From NCBI GenBank assembly GCA_012842685.1, contig DUSI01000004.1:26443-90442 (forward strand): DNA of 64,000 nt, read 5' to 3'. Source of the DNA: Candidatus Fermentithermobacillaceae bacterium (lineage in GTDB: Bacteria > Bacillota > Sulfobacillia > Fermentithermobacillales > Fermentithermobacillaceae). This document shows positions 52,918-60,326 of this stretch, one piece after another. The notes beneath the pieces were generated by a model. It ran no database searches, had not been told where the DNA came from, and saw nothing but the letters and a program-made list of their open reading frames with translations. Each line of letters opens with the position of its first letter. The first letter of the stretch is position 1. Made by a program: the position numbers and the translations under genes.

Positions 52918-54297
52918 TTGCGCCACATAGACCTCAAGGAGTTCTCAGGGTTTCTGAGCGGTTACACCGAGCTCCGTGCCCATGAGAACAGGACCGTAAA
53001 CATCCTCTGCGTCAAAGGGAACATAACAAGCAACTCACGCACGGACATAGGCGGGATATCAGCCAGGGTGTACAAGAACGGCTCGTGGGGGTTCGCGTCC
53101 AGCCCAGACCTGTCCAGAGACTCGATCGTATCGGTCATAAGAGCCGCGTCGGAAAACGCCAGTTTCTTGGACTCGAGGGAGAACAAAGGCAAGGGTAGCC
53201 TACCCGGGGCACCCGTAGTGTCGGAAAACATCTTCAAGACCGCGAAACCTAGGCTCAGCCAGAAGGAGCTCGTTGAATTCGTCAGGGAAATAGACAGCCA
53301 CATCACAAATACCTATCCCAACCTGGCGAGCCGGACCGTGCTCCTGAACTGCCTTGACATGGAGAAGATCCTGCTGACATCCGGCGGCTCCTACAGCCAC
53401 TCCCTGATCCCGAGGAGCATCGTCCGGGTATCCATGTCCGTCGAAAAAGACGGAATGCCCGTGGAACTCTCGTCGGTGTACGGAGGGCTCGGGCAGTTCG
53501 AGGACGTCTTCGAAACTCCGGATGAAATCTACGAAGGCTTGAACGGCCATTACGAGCACCTCATGAAGAAACGAGAAGGCGTCTTCGCCGAGGCGGGCAG
53601 GAAGACGTGTGTCCTCGACGCGGAACTGGCGGGGATCCTCGCTCATGAAGCCATCGGTCACACCACCGAGGCCGACCTAGTCCTGGGAGGGTCCGTAGCA
53701 GGCCCGCTTCTGGGGAAAGAAGTGGCAAGCCCCCTCGTGACGCTGGTCGACTTCGCCAACACGGCCCTCGGCAAGACCTGCCCCGTGCCGGTCTATGTCG
53801 ACGACGAAGGGACCAAGGCGGAAGACGCCGTCCTCATCGAAAACGGCATCCTGAAAGGTTACATGCACAACAAAGAAAGCGCAGCCCATTTTGGAGCCGC
53901 TCCTACGGGCAATGCCCGCGCGTTCCAGTTCTCCGATGAGCCCCTCATAAGGATGAGGAACACCGCCATCCTGCCGGGAACCAGCAAACTGGAGGATATG
54001 ATCGCATCGGTGGAAGACGGGTACTACCTCATCAGACCCAGCAACGGCCAGGCCGACTCGACCAGCGAGTTTATGTTCGGCGTAACCTTGGGCTATGAGA
54101 TCAAGAACGGGAAGCTCGGGAGAGCCATAAGGGACACGACGATCTCCGGAGTGGCCTTCGACCTCCTCAAGACGGTCACCATGGTATCTGACGACATGAA
54201 GTGGTCGTGCGCAGGTATGTGCGGGAAGAAGCAGGGGATCCCGGTAGGCATGGGCGGCCCGGCCATAAAGTGCGTGGTCAGCATAGGAGGCAGATAA
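52918..54297 (+). CDS. TldD-type metalloprotease (pair 2)
   Basis: About 459 aa. Zinc helix HEAIGH in LAGILAHEAIGHTTEADLV, the classical TldD form, with a conserved C-terminal Cys region (WSCAGMCGKKQGIPVGMGG). N-terminal RTDIGGISARVYKNGSWGFASS matches the family strand pair. The TTG at 52918 sits eight bases after AAGGAGGG and is clearly the start; the frame is open 15 codons further. It is far from identical to the TldD at 18.4-19.8 kb, so the pairs are separate lineages rather than a recent copy. Divergent from ftcD. Confidence 0.94.
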   Translation: MRHIDLKEFSGFLSGYTELRAHENRTVNILCVKGNITSNSRTDIGGISARVYKNGSWGFASSPDLSRDSIVSVIRAASENASFLDSRENKGKGSLPGAPVVSENIFKTAKPRLSQKELVEFVREIDSHITNTYPNLASRTVLLNCLDMEKILLTSGGSYSHSLIPRSIVRVSMSVEKDGMPVELSSVYGGLGQFEDVFETPDEIYEGLNGHYEHLMKKREGVFAEAGRKTCVLDAELAGILAHEAIGHTTEADLVLGGSVAGPLLGKEVASPLVTLVDFANTALGKTCPVPVYVDDEGTKAEDAVLIENGILKGYMHNKESAAHFGAAPTGNARAFQFSDEPLIRMRNTAILPGTSKLEDMIASVEDGYYLIRPSNGQADSTSEFMFGVTLGYEIKNGKLGRAIRDTTISGVAFDLLKTVTMVSDDMKWSCAGMCGKKQGIPVGMGGPAIKCVVSIGGR

Positions 54298-54298
54298 C

Positions 54299-55594
54299 AT
54301 GCGGAGTGGGAGAGAAATAGCGAAAGATGCCCTGGAAGCGCTACTCCGGCTCGGCGCTGACAAGGCGCAGACCTCGGCATCTCTCATCGAGAAACACGAG
54401 ATGAACGTGGACGCGGGGGAACTAAGCCTTCTCAGAACCACATTCGATACACATGTCGCCTTAACAGCAATAAAGGAAGGAAAACGGGGGCAAACCGCAG
54501 CCAACAAGTCGGATCTGGAATCCATCGAGCGCGCGGCCCACGACGCCATGGACATCGCGGCCGCTTCCCAGCCGGATGACGCCAACGACATAGCCGAGAA
54601 TCAGCCCGCGGAAGTCTTCGCCACAGGGAACGAGGCGCCTGACCTGGATAAGATGCACATGCGCATCAGGGAGTTCCTGGACCAGGTAAAGGGCCGACAT
54701 CCCAAGGCGGTCATCCGCCAAGCTTACCTGGACTTTACAAGGACCAGTACCTGCGTCATGAACTCAAACGGCGTGGACTTCGAGAGCACCAAGGGCGTTT
54801 ACCACTTTATGACCATGTTTTCATCGAAGGAAGGCGACAAGGTCTCGTCGTTCAACTACACGAGCTTCTCGGTGAAAGACCTGGATAGACCCCTCCTGGA
54901 GTGCGCCGGACTGGATAGGCTCTTGAGGCAATCGGGAGAGCAGATAGAGACCGTCCCCCTCCAAGGCAAGTTCGTGGGCAAGGTCATCATCACGCCGGAA
55001 TGTCTCGACGAGATCTTGTGGTTCCTGGCGTGGTCGGTAAGCGACGGCCCCATGATCGCCGGCACCAGCATATACAAGGACAGCCTCGGCAAGCAGGTTG
55101 CTAGTGAGCTCCTTACGATCCACTCGCGGCCCGTATCCGACGAGATCCCCGACGGCTACTTCGTAACACACGATGGCTACAAGGCTCAGAACATGACGCT
55201 GGTCGAGAAAGGCGTCCTCAAGAGCTACCTCTTGAGCCTGTACGGGGCAAAGAAGACGGGCAAAGATCGAGCCGTGAACCACGGCACATCATGGGTTGTT
55301 GAGCCCGGAGACGTCTCTCTTGACGACATGGTGAAATCAATAGACAGGGGCATCCTCCTCGCCAGATTCTCCGGCGGTAACCCGAGCGCCAACGGCGATT
55401 TCTCGGGCATAGCCAAGAACAGCTATCTAATCGAAGACGGCGAGATAAAGTACCCCATCAGTGAGTCGATGGTATCAGGCAACCTTGCCGAGATGCTCAT
55501 GAACGTCTTAGCCGTCTCGAAGGAGCGTGTGTACTCGGGCTTCTCCGTGCTGCCGTGGGTGGCGGTGTCAGGGGCGACTATATCGGGCAAATAG
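54299..55594 (+). CDS. TldE/PmbA-type subunit (pair 2)
   Basis: A 431-aa partner protein starting two bases after the tldD stop, hence coupled. Family features: repeated Ala-rich N-terminal helix with KAQTSASLIEKHEMNVDAGEL, the middle SSFNYTSFSVKDL, GKVIITPECLDEILWFLAW and the C-terminal GNLAEMLMNVLAVSKERVYSG. It lacks an HExxxH. The divergence from the 17.1-18.4 kb TldE suggests a different peptide substrate for this pair. Confidence 0.92.
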   Translation: MRSGREIAKDALEALLRLGADKAQTSASLIEKHEMNVDAGELSLLRTTFDTHVALTAIKEGKRGQTAANKSDLESIERAAHDAMDIAAASQPDDANDIAENQPAEVFATGNEAPDLDKMHMRIREFLDQVKGRHPKAVIRQAYLDFTRTSTCVMNSNGVDFESTKGVYHFMTMFSSKEGDKVSSFNYTSFSVKDLDRPLLECAGLDRLLRQSGEQIETVPLQGKFVGKVIITPECLDEILWFLAWSVSDGPMIAGTSIYKDSLGKQVASELLTIHSRPVSDEIPDGYFVTHDGYKAQNMTLVEKGVLKSYLLSLYGAKKTGKDRAVNHGTSWVVEPGDVSLDDMVKSIDRGILLARFSGGNPSANGDFSGIAKNSYLIEDGEIKYPISESMVSGNLAEMLMNVLAVSKERVYSGFSVLPWVAVSGATISGK

Positions 55595-55608
55595 CCGGGG
55601 AGACTGCA

Positions 55609-55658
55609 TAGACGGCCGACTGCTGGCAGCCGTACAGTCCGGTTGAAGCAGCCGTCTA
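55609..55658 (+). other. Nested inverted repeats downstream of the second tldE
   Basis: An outer stem TAGACGGC (55609-55616) pairs perfectly with GCCGTCTA (55651-55658), enclosing an inner stem GACTG (55618-55622) with CAGTC (55635-55639) and an asymmetric internal segment. It lies 15 bp after the tldE stop and before a separate terminator hairpin. It could be a 3'-UTR structure; no known RNA family is recognised. Confidence 0.4.
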
Positions 55659-55679
55659 CTTCTTACTTTGAGATGCATC

Positions 55680-55707
55680 GAGCCGGTTCCCGCCGCGGAA
55701 CCGGCTC
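55680..55707 (+). terminator. Hairpin terminator of the second tldD-tldE unit
   Basis: Perfect 11-bp stem GAGCCGGTTCC (55680-55690) and GGAACCGGCTC (55697-55707) with loop CGCCGC. The tail AATCGTTTCGATT is only weakly T-rich. Confidence 0.65.
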
Positions 55708-55742
55708 AATCGTTTCGATTCGTTCGATTGTTGCTCAACAGT

Positions 55743-55850
55743 CATTTCTTGCCAGATACTCTCCAGGCAATTGACACTTCTTGCTACTCGGACCGGATGT
55801 GAATAGCATTTTCTGCTAGTCACCCGGGCCACATGTAGCATTTCTTGCCA
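55743..55850 (+). repeat. Four copies of a 12-bp motif at exact 32-bp spacing
   Basis: The motif CA(T/C)TT(C/T)(T/C)TGC(C/T)A occurs at 55743-55754, 55775-55786, 55807-55818 and 55839-55850. Start positions differ by exactly 32 bp each time, and the 20-bp intervals are not conserved apart from a TAG just before copies 3 and 4. There TAGCA-N5-TGCTA makes copy 3 an inverted repeat. The 32-bp period is close to three helical turns, so all copies face one side of the DNA. The 407-bp gap (55595-56001) that contains them otherwise holds two hairpins (above) and the leader of the C69 gene. Confidence 0.75.
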
Positions 55851-56001
55851 CTTGCACTAGTTGCATATAGGACGTGTTCCGATTCCCGGTTTACGCAACC
55901 ACCTCAGCAGGAAACTTGCTGCTCGTTAGCGAAACACTTTTCGGCTAAGTCCCTCAATAGATGCGGCAAGAGTGAAGTGATCACGGAAGGGAGTACGGAG
56001 G

Positions 56002-57459
56002 ATGGAAAACGACAACAATAATCTCCCCTTCGGCGGGCAGTGGGTAGATGAGACCATGTTTGAAGATTGCAGCGCCGTCATCGTAGGCAAGAAAGCTTCG
56101 GCGACCGGAGAGGTCCTCTTCGGACACAACGAAGACGACTACGGCAACAACGTGATGATCCAGTACAAAGTCCCGAGAGCCACACACAAGCCAGGAGAGT
56201 TACTCACGTTCGAACCTGAGTGCGCCAAGATCCCGCAAGTCCCAGAGACTTATGCGTACCTCTGGTCAGAGACGAGAGCCAGCTGGAAAGCTTCCTTCAG
56301 CGACACCTTCATCAACGAGTGGGGCGTTGCCATCGCGAGCGACAGCTGCGGCCGTACCCGGGAGGATATGCCGGAACTCGTCAACGGCGGAGTTGGCTAC
56401 GCCATCGGCCACATAGTCGCCCAGAGGGCGAGGACCGCGCGAGAAGGCGTGGAGATAGCCGCGGAACTGGTATCCAAGTGGGGATACACGGCTCCAGGAC
56501 GCTCTTACATGATCGTCGATAAAAACGAAGGCTGGGTGTTCCAGGTAGTCAAAGGAAAGCACTATGTGGCCCAGAGAGTCCCGGACGATGAAGTCTTCTT
56601 CATGCCCAACTGGTACACCATCCGCAAGGTTAACCTCGATGACAAGGAGAACTTCATAGCCTCGCCCGACATCATCACCTACGCCATCGAGCGCGGATGG
56701 TACACCCCTGCCAAACAAGGGGACTACAGCGACTTTGATTTCGCCCTGGCGTACCAGGATCCGGAGCAAAACCAGGCCGGCAACATCGTCAGGCACAAGA
56801 ACGCCCTGCGCCTCATACTGGGTAGAGAACCTGAGGACCCGCGGGCGTTCTCGGTAAAGCCCTCGAGGAAGCTGGGCATAGAGGACGTCAAGAAGATACT
56901 CCGCACCCATTACGAAGGGACCGAAGACGACCTGTCTGAAGGATATTCCAAGAATCCGCACCGCACGGGGAACCGCACGATCTGCACCGCGACGACACTC
57001 GAGAGTTTTGTGATCCAGTTCAGGGAGAACCCGGCTCTCACGTGCATCTGGAGGGCTACGCTCAACCCGTGCACAAGCCCATATGTCCCCTGGTATCTGG
57101 GAATCGAGCGAGTCCCAATGGGGTACGGGTGGTATGAACCCCACGTGGGCGCGTCCACCCACTTTAACGTGCCGCCGGCGGACCTCTCCTATCGGCCGGG
57201 CAGGGCATGGTGGGCATTCCAAGATGTGCAAGATCTAGCCGACTCGGCATACGCCAGGGTTATCGGAGAGATCGTCGCCAGGAGAGACGCCCTAGAGAAG
57301 AAGTGGGAAGCTGCCCAGGCAGAGTTCGAAGCCAAAGTCCTCAAGGCTTTCGAAGAAGACCCCGCCAAGGCCGTTACCATGCTTACGGACTACACTAACG
57401 AACAGGCAGTCCTCGCGTGGAAGACCTGGAGGAAGCTTTTCGAGGACCTAATGTCTTGA
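56002..57459 (+). CDS. C69 family dipeptidase (PepD-like Ntn hydrolase)
   Basis: A 485-aa Ntn-hydrolase peptidase. The family nucleophile is an N-terminal Cys exposed by removal of a propeptide; here it is Cys23 in MFEDCSAVIVGKKASATGEV, followed by GHNEDDYGNN. Other landmarks: INEWGVAIASDSCGRTRED, ARTAREGVEIAAELVSKWGY, SYMIVDKNEGWVFQVVKGKHYVAQRV. No secretion signal; the first 22 residues are polar, so the propeptide is short. ATG start with GGGAG. Likely releases dipeptides or cleaves them in the cytosol. Preceded by the 32-bp repeat array. Confidence 0.93.
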   Translation: MENDNNNLPFGGQWVDETMFEDCSAVIVGKKASATGEVLFGHNEDDYGNNVMIQYKVPRATHKPGELLTFEPECAKIPQVPETYAYLWSETRASWKASFSDTFINEWGVAIASDSCGRTREDMPELVNGGVGYAIGHIVAQRARTAREGVEIAAELVSKWGYTAPGRSYMIVDKNEGWVFQVVKGKHYVAQRVPDDEVFFMPNWYTIRKVNLDDKENFIASPDIITYAIERGWYTPAKQGDYSDFDFALAYQDPEQNQAGNIVRHKNALRLILGREPEDPRAFSVKPSRKLGIEDVKKILRTHYEGTEDDLSEGYSKNPHRTGNRTICTATTLESFVIQFRENPALTCIWRATLNPCTSPYVPWYLGIERVPMGYGWYEPHVGASTHFNVPPADLSYRPGRAWWAFQDVQDLADSAYARVIGEIVARRDALEKKWEAAQAEFEAKVLKAFEEDPAKAVTMLTDYTNEQAVLAWKTWRKLFEDLMS

Positions 57460-57492
57460 ACCCCTAGCGTCAGCGGTTCCGATGATAATGTA

Positions 57493-57522
57493 GGGGCACT
57501 AGAACGTGCCCCTTTCCGGTTT
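57493..57522 (+). terminator. Rho-independent terminator after the C69 dipeptidase
   Basis: Perfect 7-bp stem GGGGCAC (57493-57499) and GTGCCCC (57506-57512), loop TAGAAC, then TTTCCGGTTT. The following 146 bp lead to the serine hydrolase. Confidence 0.8.
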
Positions 57523-57668
57523 CTGGCAACCCTCCATCTATCGAGAAACTCTCGCTCACAGCACCAACGTGCAGGCAGGTAATTAGGAGCCGGGAAATAA
57601 GTTATTAGGAGACGAGGAAAACCGGGAGACTACCCCGGAAAACCATCGCCGGGAGGTGATGATGACAG

Positions 57669-58979
57669 ATGAGATTCTGGTGGCAAGCCAAGCTCACGAG
57701 ATTGCACCTGCGGGCGGCATGTGCAGCCGGAGCAGCGATAATATTCTGCTCCATCGTCCTGCTTGCAGGCTGCGGGCCTCCGACCTTGGCCCAGAAGATC
57801 GACGTGTACCTCTGGGAGAAACACACTGCACTGGCCTTTAGCGGCTCCGTCCTCGTGGCAATGAAAGGCGAGATAATCTTACGCAAAGGCTATGGGCTGG
57901 CCGACTACGAGAGAGGAATAGTCAACACACCCGAAACCAAGCACCGGATATGTTCCATCTCAAAGGTCTTGACGAACCTGGGTGTCCTGACTCTCTGTGA
58001 ACGTGGACTCATTTCCCTAGACGATACCGTGGCACGGTTCTACGACGATTTCCCAAACGGAGATTCCATCACCCTACGTCATCTCCTCGAGCATACGGCT
58101 GGCCTGTATGACATCCACAACGACGATCCCGACTTCGAGCGGGAGGCACGGAGGCCCAAATCGTTGGACGATCTTATCGCCGCCTTCAAAGACAAGCCTC
58201 TCAAGTGGCCTCCTGGGACGGCGTACGGTTACAGCAACTCGGGGTACATACTCCTCGCGGGCATCATCGAGAAAGTGACCGGCAAGTCCTACGGTGAATA
58301 CCTGGAGGAAGCCCTATTCCTGCCCCTCGGGATGTATTCGTCAGGCGACTACCGCAACCAGCACGTGGAAGGCCTCGCGGTCGCCTACACGGTACACGGA
58401 GACAAACCGGAAAGAACCGACGACTACCATTGGTCCAACTTCACCGGTTCGGGGAGCGTTTATTCGACAGTAGACGATCTATATCGCCTGCACAGGGCTC
58501 TTATGGAAGGAGAAATAGTAAGCAAAGAGTCCATCGGCCGAGGGGGAGACTTCCTCGTAGCCTTCGGATACTTGCCTGGCCTGTCCTCAGGGATGCTCCG
58601 CTATCCGAGTCAAGACCTCGTGGTAATCGTGCTCGGAAACCTGAGCGACACCGTCGACGGCATCTGTTACGACATCGCCACTATGGCACTGACCCACGGG
58701 GCCAAAGCCCCTGAGCAGCGAGACTTGGAACGCTACACCGGGAAGTATGAGACGCCGGACGGGGCAATGTTCGACGTCGAGCTGAGAAAAGGCCGCCTGA
58801 TAGTCTCCCTGGCCGGCACGCAAGAGCTTCTGCCTCTGGGAACCGGTCCTGACGGGCTCTTCCTCATGGGGAACGTCATAGTCCAGTTTGTAGAAACCGA
58901 AACAGGTATGGAGATGCGGATGCCGGACTATGAAGCTACCCCTGCCGGAAGCCTCTGCGGGGTGCGCATAGAGCATTAG
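57669..58979 (+). CDS. Lipoprotein serine hydrolase, beta-lactamase class C / DD-peptidase fold
   Basis: A 436-aa penicillin-binding-like esterase or peptidase. N-terminus: basic residues, hydrophobic core and lipobox LLAGC (Cys35), so an extracytoplasmic lipoprotein. Catalytic SxxK is SISK in HRICSISKVLTNLG, the second motif YSN is in GTAYGYSNSGYILLAG; the third (KTG/HxG) is not obvious, since the region GMLRYPSQDLVVIVLGN lacks the usual HGG. C-terminal Lipocalin-like strands (LERYTGKYETPDGAMF) are common in this family. ATG start with GGGAGG. No neighbour points to a substrate. Confidence 0.9.
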   Translation: MRFWWQAKLTRLHLRAACAAGAAIIFCSIVLLAGCGPPTLAQKIDVYLWEKHTALAFSGSVLVAMKGEIILRKGYGLADYERGIVNTPETKHRICSISKVLTNLGVLTLCERGLISLDDTVARFYDDFPNGDSITLRHLLEHTAGLYDIHNDDPDFEREARRPKSLDDLIAAFKDKPLKWPPGTAYGYSNSGYILLAGIIEKVTGKSYGEYLEEALFLPLGMYSSGDYRNQHVEGLAVAYTVHGDKPERTDDYHWSNFTGSGSVYSTVDDLYRLHRALMEGEIVSKESIGRGGDFLVAFGYLPGLSSGMLRYPSQDLVVIVLGNLSDTVDGICYDIATMALTHGAKAPEQRDLERYTGKYETPDGAMFDVELRKGRLIVSLAGTQELLPLGTGPDGLFLMGNVIVQFVETETGMEMRMPDYEATPAGSLCGVRIEH

Positions 58980-59071
58980 GTGCCGCCCAGGTGTGCCTGT
59001 ATCCACTCCCGTAACCCAGTCGACCTTCTCTGCACCCGGCAGGAGGACACGCCGCTCGCAGGTAACTTTGA

Positions 59072-59103
59072 ACCCTCGATGTCCCTCACCCTCGATGTCC
59101 CTC
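59072..59103 (+). repeat. Perfect 16-bp tandem duplication between convergent genes
   Basis: ACCCTCGATGTCCCTC is present twice head-to-tail (59072-59087 and 59088-59103), just beyond the 3' end of the CDF exporter gene. It is small and may be a replication slip. Confidence 0.7.
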
Positions 59104-59116
59104 GCGCTTTGGATCC

Positions 59117-60076
59117 TCATCCCTCTTCCGACTCGGCTCTTCCAGCCTGCGCCTCCTCAACACGTTCCGGGTCTACGTGAATAACCAAACTGACACCCAG
59201 TTCTTTCTCGACGAGCTTTTCAATGCGGTCTATTTCGTCGTGGATCTGGACAATGTTCGCTTCGTCAGAAACTTGCACATGTATTGAGGCGAAGATCCGC
59301 CCAGGGCCGTAATCGTGCACCCTCAAGTCGTGGATTCCCAGTATGCTCTTGCTGTTCATGACGGTAGACTCGATCCGTTCTTTCATCTCGGGATCGGGAG
59401 GTGAGCCCAAGAGCCGGTCAATTGTGTCCCTTGCGGTGGTAAAACCCGTGTGCATTATCGCCACGCTAATGGCCACACCGAGCACGCTGTCCACGGGAAA
59501 CGTTGTATGTCGTCCCAGAACCATGGAGAGGCCAACCACTCCTGTGGCCACAGCGTCGCTCAGGCTATCCTTCGAAGCCGCGCGGATTAGACTCGATCCG
59601 GTGAGACCCGCAATGTACCTGTTGTAGGAGAACATCCACACCTTTACGAGAACCGAAAGCATCAGCACAACCGCAAGATAGGGGTTCCATAGCGTCGTTT
59701 CGCCGCTCATAAGCCTTCCAAAGGAGGCCCTCAGGAGCTCCACTCCCATCGCGAAGATGATGAAGGCTACAACCAAAGTCGCGATGTACTCTGACCTACC
59801 GTGTCCGAACGGATGTTCTTTATCCGGCGGCCGGTTCGTCATTTTGGCCCCCAGAATCGCGACCACCGAAGACCCAATGTCGGAAAGGTTGTTGAAAGCA
59901 TCGGAGGTTACCGCCATGCTGTTCGCCAAGAGACCTATGGTAAGTTTTGCCGCGAAGAGAGATACGTTGCAGATGATCCCCAGTATTCCCGCCAGAGTCC
60001 CGTAAGACTCCCTGACGGCTTTGTCACTCACGTTCTGATAGTCCTTGACAAACCGCCGGATGAGAAAGCGTATCAC
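59117..60076 (-). CDS. Cation diffusion facilitator family exporter (iron/manganese-type site)
   Basis: A 319-aa CDF transporter with six predicted helices and a C-terminal cytosolic ferredoxin-like domain (DLRVHDYGPGRIFASIHVQV). The transport site is N62xxxD66 in TM2 (SDAFNNLSD) and D170xxxD174 in TM5 (SKDSLSDAV). This ND/DD pattern is typical of Mn- or Fe-exporting branches, not of the HD/HD zinc-cadmium CzcD branch. GTG at 60076 with GGAGGG six bases upstream; the open frame further upstream runs through the riboswitch and is not coding. It is controlled by a NiCo-class riboswitch with terminator and lies next to feoB. Confidence 0.93.
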   Translation of the reverse strand: MIRFLIRRFVKDYQNVSDKAVRESYGTLAGILGIICNVSLFAAKLTIGLLANSMAVTSDAFNNLSDIGSSVVAILGAKMTNRPPDKEHPFGHGRSEYIATLVVAFIIFAMGVELLRASFGRLMSGETTLWNPYLAVVLMLSVLVKVWMFSYNRYIAGLTGSSLIRAASKDSLSDAVATGVVGLSMVLGRHTTFPVDSVLGVAISVAIMHTGFTTARDTIDRLLGSPPDPEMKERIESTVMNSKSILGIHDLRVHDYGPGRIFASIHVQVSDEANIVQIHDEIDRIEKLVEKELGVSLVIHVDPERVEEAQAGRAESEEG

Positions 60077-60094
60077 ATCGATCCCTCCGCCCAG

Positions 60095-60137
60095 ATAAAG
60101 AAAAACGCACCTGCAGAGATCCCTGTCCCGCAGATGC
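60095..60137 (-). terminator. Riboswitch-controlled intrinsic terminator before the CDF exporter
   Basis: On the minus strand GCATCTGC (60137-60130) pairs with GCAGGTGC (60114-60107, one G-U pair), followed by GTTTTTCTTT. The 5' arm is also the 3' strand of an aptamer stem, so ligand-bound aptamer and terminator exclude each other, giving expression when the metal is present. Confidence 0.8.
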
Positions 60138-60213
60138 ACTGGATAGTCACCTGCTGCCCAATTGGGCCCGGCCGCACGAACCCGGGTAGGTTCCGTCGCC
60201 TGTTCAGATGATC
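60118..60213 (-). ncRNA. NiCo (czcD) metal riboswitch aptamer
   Basis: The minus-strand RNA shows the segments I know from the czcD/NiCo class in correct order: a closing GATC/GATC P1, CTGAACAGGCGACGG, a hairpin GGAACC/GGGTTC, then GCGGCCGGGCCC with its hairpin partner GGGC, AGCAGGTG pairing with CATCTG, and finally GCGGGACAG. The two conserved purine tracts GCCGGGC and GGGACAG are intact. The class was described for Ni2+/Co2+, and later work on the family showed response to Fe2+. Location 42 bp ahead of a CDF exporter and next to feoB fits. Identification is by eye, not covariance model. Confidence 0.8.
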
Positions 60214-60254
60214 GCATTGTACATCATATTGCCGTATCACCCAGTGAGCTATCC

Positions 60255-60290
60255 CGAAAACAGTTCTCCGGGACCCACCGGTCCCGGAGA
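60255..60290 (-). terminator. feoB terminator
   Basis: Perfect 11-bp stem TCTCCGGGACC (60265-60275) and GGTCCCGGAGA (60280-60290), loop CACC, followed on the minus strand by ACTGTTTTCGGG. It ends the dtxR-feoB transcript before the riboswitch. A TACAAT at 60221-60216 (minus) could be the -10 of the riboswitch promoter. Confidence 0.8.
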
Positions 60291-60326
60291 TGCAGACAAC
60301 TGTGGGCGTTAGGTACGTTCCATGGT

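Noticed and set aside
55743..55850. Short CRISPR array or sigma-54 promoters in the 32-bp repeats
   Set aside because: Repeats are 12 bp with 20-bp intervals, no cas genes, and the TGACAC/TTGC elements in copy 2 are two bases too close for sigma-54.
60077..60217. N-terminal extension of the CDF exporter read through the riboswitch
   Set aside because: The frame is open but the sequence is the aptamer and terminator; the GTG at 60076 has a strong ribosome site and gives the family length.
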